A stretch of 8,274 nt of DNA, taken from the NCBI GenBank assembly GCA_902796465.1, contig CADBPK010000289.1, positions 1 to 8,274 of the forward strand, given 5' to 3'. A model generated the notes under the pieces. It was given only the letters and a program-made list of their open reading frames with translations, searched no databases and had not been told where the DNA came from. This document shows, one piece after another, positions 6,522 through 8,274 of this stretch. Numbering within the stretch: the stretch's first letter is position 1; the number at the start of each line of letters is the position of its first letter. This stretch comes from an uncultured Erysipelotrichaceae bacterium (lineage in GTDB: Bacteria; Bacillota_I; Bacilli_A; Erysipelotrichales; Erysipelotrichaceae). A program made the position numbers and the translations under genes.

Positions 6522-6549
6522 TCAGCCATTCTTTCATAGCTGATGTTAT
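6516..6549 (-). repeat. 11-bp perfect inverted repeat before hprK: terminator/attenuator or operator
   Basis: ATAACATCAGC (6516-6526) and GCTGATGTTAT (6539-6549) are perfect inverted copies separated by 12 nt. On the minus strand the hairpin is followed by AATTTTTATC, a weak T tract, so it could end the zinc-ribbon transcript, fully or partly. Its downstream arm covers most of the hprK extended -10 box, so protein binding to the repeat would block initiation. Stem GC is low and the loop is large, so termination would not be strong. Confidence 0.7.
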
Positions 6550-6554
6550 TTCAT

Positions 6555-7166
6555 TTATTGAATTTTTGTGCCGCACTTCGGGCAGAAGAGTTCATCTCCG
6601 TCCAGCAGTTCGTTGCAGTTCGGGCAGCGGATCTCTTCCTGTACCAGTTCTGACCCGCATGTTTTGCAGAAAACAGCGCCTTCGCGGTTCAGTGTGCCGC
6701 ATGCCGGACATACGATCCCGCTTTCTTCCTGCATCCGTACCTGCGGTTCTTCCCGGATCTCTTCCACACCGAGATACTTTTCGATGAAACTGAAGATATC
6801 CTGCGGGATCGTCATCTGGCGGAGTGCGCCGATACCGGTAGCGATCATCAGCGGCTGGAAGAAGATCGCGCCGATCGCAGCGATTCCGAGCTTTTCCATC
6901 CAGCGGTCAAATCCGATGTCGACGACCAGGATGTCATCGCTCTGGCTCAGATCGACGGAAAGCGCCGCGTCCATGCCGATGTACTTTGTCCATTCCGCTT
7001 CGGCATCACCTTTGCACTGAATGGTATAACCGCTCTTGGTACGCATCGTCTGCGTGATCATGTTCTTCTTCAGATCAAGATATTCAGCCAGTGCATACGC
7101 AACAGTCTGCGGGTTGGCGCCCTGGGTCAGAGGATACTTTTTAGTGAATACTTTTGAAAAATCCAT
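6555..7166 (-). CDS. Double zinc-ribbon protein with hydrophobic segment
   Basis: A 203-aa protein with no catalytic signature. Residues 1-90 form a mixed alpha/beta domain I do not recognise; 93-115 are hydrophobic (LGIAAIGAIFFQPLMIATGIGAL) and may be a membrane span or buried helix; 120-135 may be an amphipathic helix; the C-terminus holds two rubredoxin-knuckle pairs, Cys153/156 with Cys167/170 and Cys181/184 with Cys195/198, each able to bind one zinc. The frame extends 21 codons upstream, but the start at 7166 is chosen because AAAGGAG (7176-7182) lies 9 nt before it and would sit on top of the nearby Met-Lys-Thr alternative. It has its own promoter and follows the SHOCT gene by 55 nt. 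Such double zinc ribbons often mediate protein contacts; the actual role is unknown. Confidence 0.85.
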   Translation of the reverse strand: MDFSKVFTKKYPLTQGANPQTVAYALAEYLDLKKNMITQTMRTKSGYTIQCKGDAEAEWTKYIGMDAALSVDLSQSDDILVVDIGFDRWMEKLGIAAIGAIFFQPLMIATGIGALRQMTIPQDIFSFIEKYLGVEEIREEPQVRMQEESGIVCPACGTLNREGAVFCKTCGSELVQEEIRCPNCNELLDGDELFCPKCGTKIQ

Positions 7167-7191
7167 AGTTTTCATCTCCTTTACAAAAAAC

Positions 7192-7219
7192 ATAATAGCA
7201 CGGTTTGACCGGCGGTCAA
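7192..7219 (-). promoter_or_regulatory. Promoter of zinc-ribbon gene with palindromic -35 region
   Basis: TTGACC (7214-7219) and TATTAT (7192-7197), five of six matches each, are 16 nt apart on the minus strand. Predicted start near 7185 leaves a leader of about 19 nt holding the AAAGGAG site. The -35 box is one arm of the palindrome TTGACC-N3-GGTCAA (7205-7219), immediately after the SHOCT stop codon. It is not followed by a T run, so an operator is more likely than a terminator. Confidence 0.6.
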
Positions 7220-7221
7220 GA

Positions 7222-7896
7222 TTATTCAAACAATTTCTTTTTTAAGATTTCATATTCTTCCCTGCTGATTGCTTCCTCATCCAGCAGACTTTTCAGCCGG
7301 CTGATCTGTTCGAGGATATCATCCGGTTTGCGGACCGGTTCTTCCAGCAGCGGTCTTTCCTCGTATTCGATCACATCCAGCGGTTCCAGGTTTGCCGCAA
7401 CGGTATTGCGGATCCGGGTATCCAGCGAAGAATCGCACAGGAACGTAATGGAAAAGATCTCATCGGTATCGAGATCCCGCAGACGCATTCTTGCCGGAGC
7501 AGGCACTTCCCTGGTTTCGATATGCGACATGGCCTGTCCCGAAGTCGTCGCGGTCTCTTTCCTCCCGGTTCCTACGGCAGCGCCGATCACTGTACCGATG
7601 CCCGGCATCAGGATCGTCCCGATCAGGGCACCTGCCACCCTGCCTTTCCGCTTGGAAAAGGTATTGGTGCTGGTCTGGTTATCCTGGATCATCACATCCG
7701 TAAAACGGGGACCATTCCAGTCATACTCCAGTACTTCATATTCCCGGCCGCCGGATCTCCTGAACCAGACAATACCCGGCACACCGTCATCATAATAGAT
7801 TGCCTGTTTCGCGCCGTTGGCGGCACCGACATCTTCTTTCCCGCTGAGCATTTCCACTTCCAGCTTGGGTACTTCATATACATCAAATACAGGCAT
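7222..7896 (-). CDS. SHOCT-domain protein with glycine-rich hydrophobic segment
   Basis: A 224-aa protein. The last 33 residues (192-224) match the SHOCT module: an Ile/Leu-patterned helix (DDILEQISRLKSLLDE), an acidic turn with a Gly-free AISREEYE, and a final Lys-rich helix. This module usually ends membrane-linked or oligomerising proteins of unknown function. Residues 84-112 (from KGRVAGALIGTI to AAVGTGRK) are a glycine-zipper-like hydrophobic stretch bounded by basic residues, perhaps membrane inserting. Residues 1-80 and 125-180 look like beta-rich parts I do not recognise. The start at 7896 is preferred over one eight codons upstream because AGAGGTGA (7901-7908) lies just before it and nothing comparable precedes the longer form. 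It sits between trxB and the zinc-ribbon gene; the pair may act together. No enzyme signature is visible. Confidence 0.85.
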   Translation of the reverse strand: MPVFDVYEVPKLEVEMLSGKEDVGAANGAKQAIYYDDGVPGIVWFRRSGGREYEVLEYDWNGPRFTDVMIQDNQTSTNTFSKRKGRVAGALIGTILMPGIGTVIGAAVGTGRKETATTSGQAMSHIETREVPAPARMRLRDLDTDEIFSITFLCDSSLDTRIRNTVAANLEPLDVIEYEERPLLEEPVRKPDDILEQISRLKSLLDEEAISREEYEILKKKLFE

Positions 7897-7922
7897 CTCA
7901 TCACCTCTCTTCGCTTGCATTC

Positions 7923-7948
7923 ATTATAAATGAAAAACAGAATGTCAA
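7923..7948 (-). promoter_or_regulatory. Possible promoter of SHOCT gene (suboptimal spacing)
   Basis: A perfect TTGACA (7943-7948) and perfect TATAAT (7923-7928) stand only 14 nt apart on the minus strand, shorter than the usual 16-18. The -35 part lies inside the trxB terminator stem. Sequence is strong but spacing is poor, so activity is uncertain; the TATAAT alone is well placed for a start near 7916. Confidence 0.35.
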
Positions 7949-7977
7949 TCAGTCTGATTGTTTAACATTCTGTTTCA
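7931..7977 (-). terminator. Rho-independent terminator after trxB
   Basis: On the minus strand AAACAGAATGT (7965-7975) pairs with ACATTCTGTTT (7935-7945), with an inner stem CAATCAG / CTGATTG (7954-7960 and 7946-7952) around a single-base tip and a 4-nt bulge at 7961-7964. The stem runs out into TTTTTC followed by an AT-rich stretch. It begins only a few bases after the trxB stop codon. Confidence 0.8.
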
Positions 7978-7980
7978 TCC

Positions 7981-8274
7981 TTATTTGCGTTCGTTGATAT
8001 AACGGCATGCGGCCAGTGCGGCACAGGCGCCGTCCGCAGCTGCTGTTGTCAGCTGACGGATCTGCTTTCTGCGGCAGTCACCTGCCACGTAGATGCCCGG
8101 CGTCTTTGTCAGACACTGCTCATCCGCATCGAAGTAGCCGCGGTCATCCAGTTCGGCGAGTTCTTTGAACGCATCGTTCTCCGGAATCAGGCCGATCGCA
8201 ACGAACAGGCCGTCGCAGGAGACCCGGCAGGTCTCGCCGTCTTCCTTCTGGGTGATCTCAACGCCCTTGAATTC
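7981..8274 (-). CDS. trxB: Thioredoxin reductase, C-terminal 97 residues (5' end beyond window)
   Basis: NADPH-thioredoxin reductase reduces thioredoxin through FAD and a Cys pair; the redox-active CxxC and the start lie outside the window. The visible part ends the NADPH domain with DGLFVAIGLIPEN and returns to the FAD domain with the diagnostic TPGIYVAGDCR, then RQLTTAAADGACAA, where the Asp of GDC contacts the FAD ribityl chain and RQLTTA is specific to thioredoxin reductases rather than to other small flavin disulfide reductases. The stop is TAA at 7983-7981, followed by a terminator. In Bacillus and Mollicutes trxB lies near yvcJ-yvcK-whiA, so its presence here fits an ancestral neighbourhood. 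Ferredoxin- or other-donor reductases cannot be excluded from this end alone. Confidence 0.95.
   Translation of the reverse strand, partial: EFKGVEITQKEDGETCRVSCDGLFVAIGLIPENDAFKELAELDDRGYFDADEQCLTKTPGIYVAGDCRRKQIRQLTTAAADGACAALAACRYINERK

Noticed and set aside
7205..7219. Terminator for the SHOCT gene
   Set aside because: The 6-bp stem is followed by ACCGTGC rather than a T run, so termination is unlikely.
7167..7229. N-terminal extension of the zinc-ribbon protein by 21 codons
   Set aside because: It would overlap the SHOCT stop and include the promoter and Shine-Dalgarno sequence; the ribosome site fits the start at 7166.
1..8274. CRISPR array, insertion sequence, tRNA or prophage
   Set aside because: No regularly spaced direct repeats, transposase or integrase motifs, terminal repeats or cloverleaf-like sequence were seen; the window is dense with core genes on one strand.

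Overview
The window looks like core chromosome of a low-to-mid GC Firmicute. The order trxB - (accessory pair) - hprK - HAD phosphatase - small ORF - rapZ - yvcK - whiA - small membrane protein - acetyltransferase - gap recalls the Bacillus/Mollicute arrangements around hprK and trxB-yvcJ-yvcK-whiA. The absence of crh after whiA, a variant YvcK P-loop-like motif and roughly balanced base composition make an Erysipelotrichia-type organism my best guess; this is inference, not proof. Every gene I accept lies on the minus strand, so the biological reading direction is from base 8274 down to base 1. The standard genetic code fits all frames.

Region by region, in transcription order. (1) 8274-7931: the last 97 residues of thioredoxin reductase, closed by a long hairpin terminator. 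(2) 7928-6555: two accessory genes, a SHOCT-domain protein with a glycine-rich hydrophobic segment and a protein with a hydrophobic segment and two C-terminal zinc ribbons. The second has its own promoter, whose -35 box lies in a small palindrome. (3) 6550-6497: a short control region with an 11-bp inverted repeat overlapping an extended -10 box, just before hprK. (4) 6488-651: a tightly packed series of seven genes, hprK, ppaX-like phosphatase, 85-aa ORF, rapZ, yvcK, whiA, 94-aa membrane protein, and an eighth, a GNAT acetyltransferase. Most neighbours overlap or are separated by fewer than 25 nt, and the run ends in a hairpin terminator that includes the last stop codon. (5) 630-1: gap on its own strong promoter, with a consensus-perfect CcpA (cre) site upstream; the CDS is cut by the window edge just after the catalytic Cys motif.

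The genes share a carbon-control theme. HPrK phosphorylates HPr on Ser46, HPr(Ser-P) works with CcpA, and a cre-like site sits before the glycolytic gene gap. The PpaX-like phosphatase may remove the pyrophosphate made by the HPrK phosphorylase reaction. YvcK and RapZ link central metabolism to the cell envelope, and WhiA links to division. The least ordinary points are a Thr in HPrK at a position normally held by a conserved His, the inverted repeat over the hprK promoter, the SHOCT/zinc-ribbon pair placed between trxB and hprK, and an unrecognised 85-aa HTH-like protein coupled to ppaX. I see no mobile element, CRISPR array, tRNA or rRNA, and no obviously new multi-gene defence or biosynthetic system.
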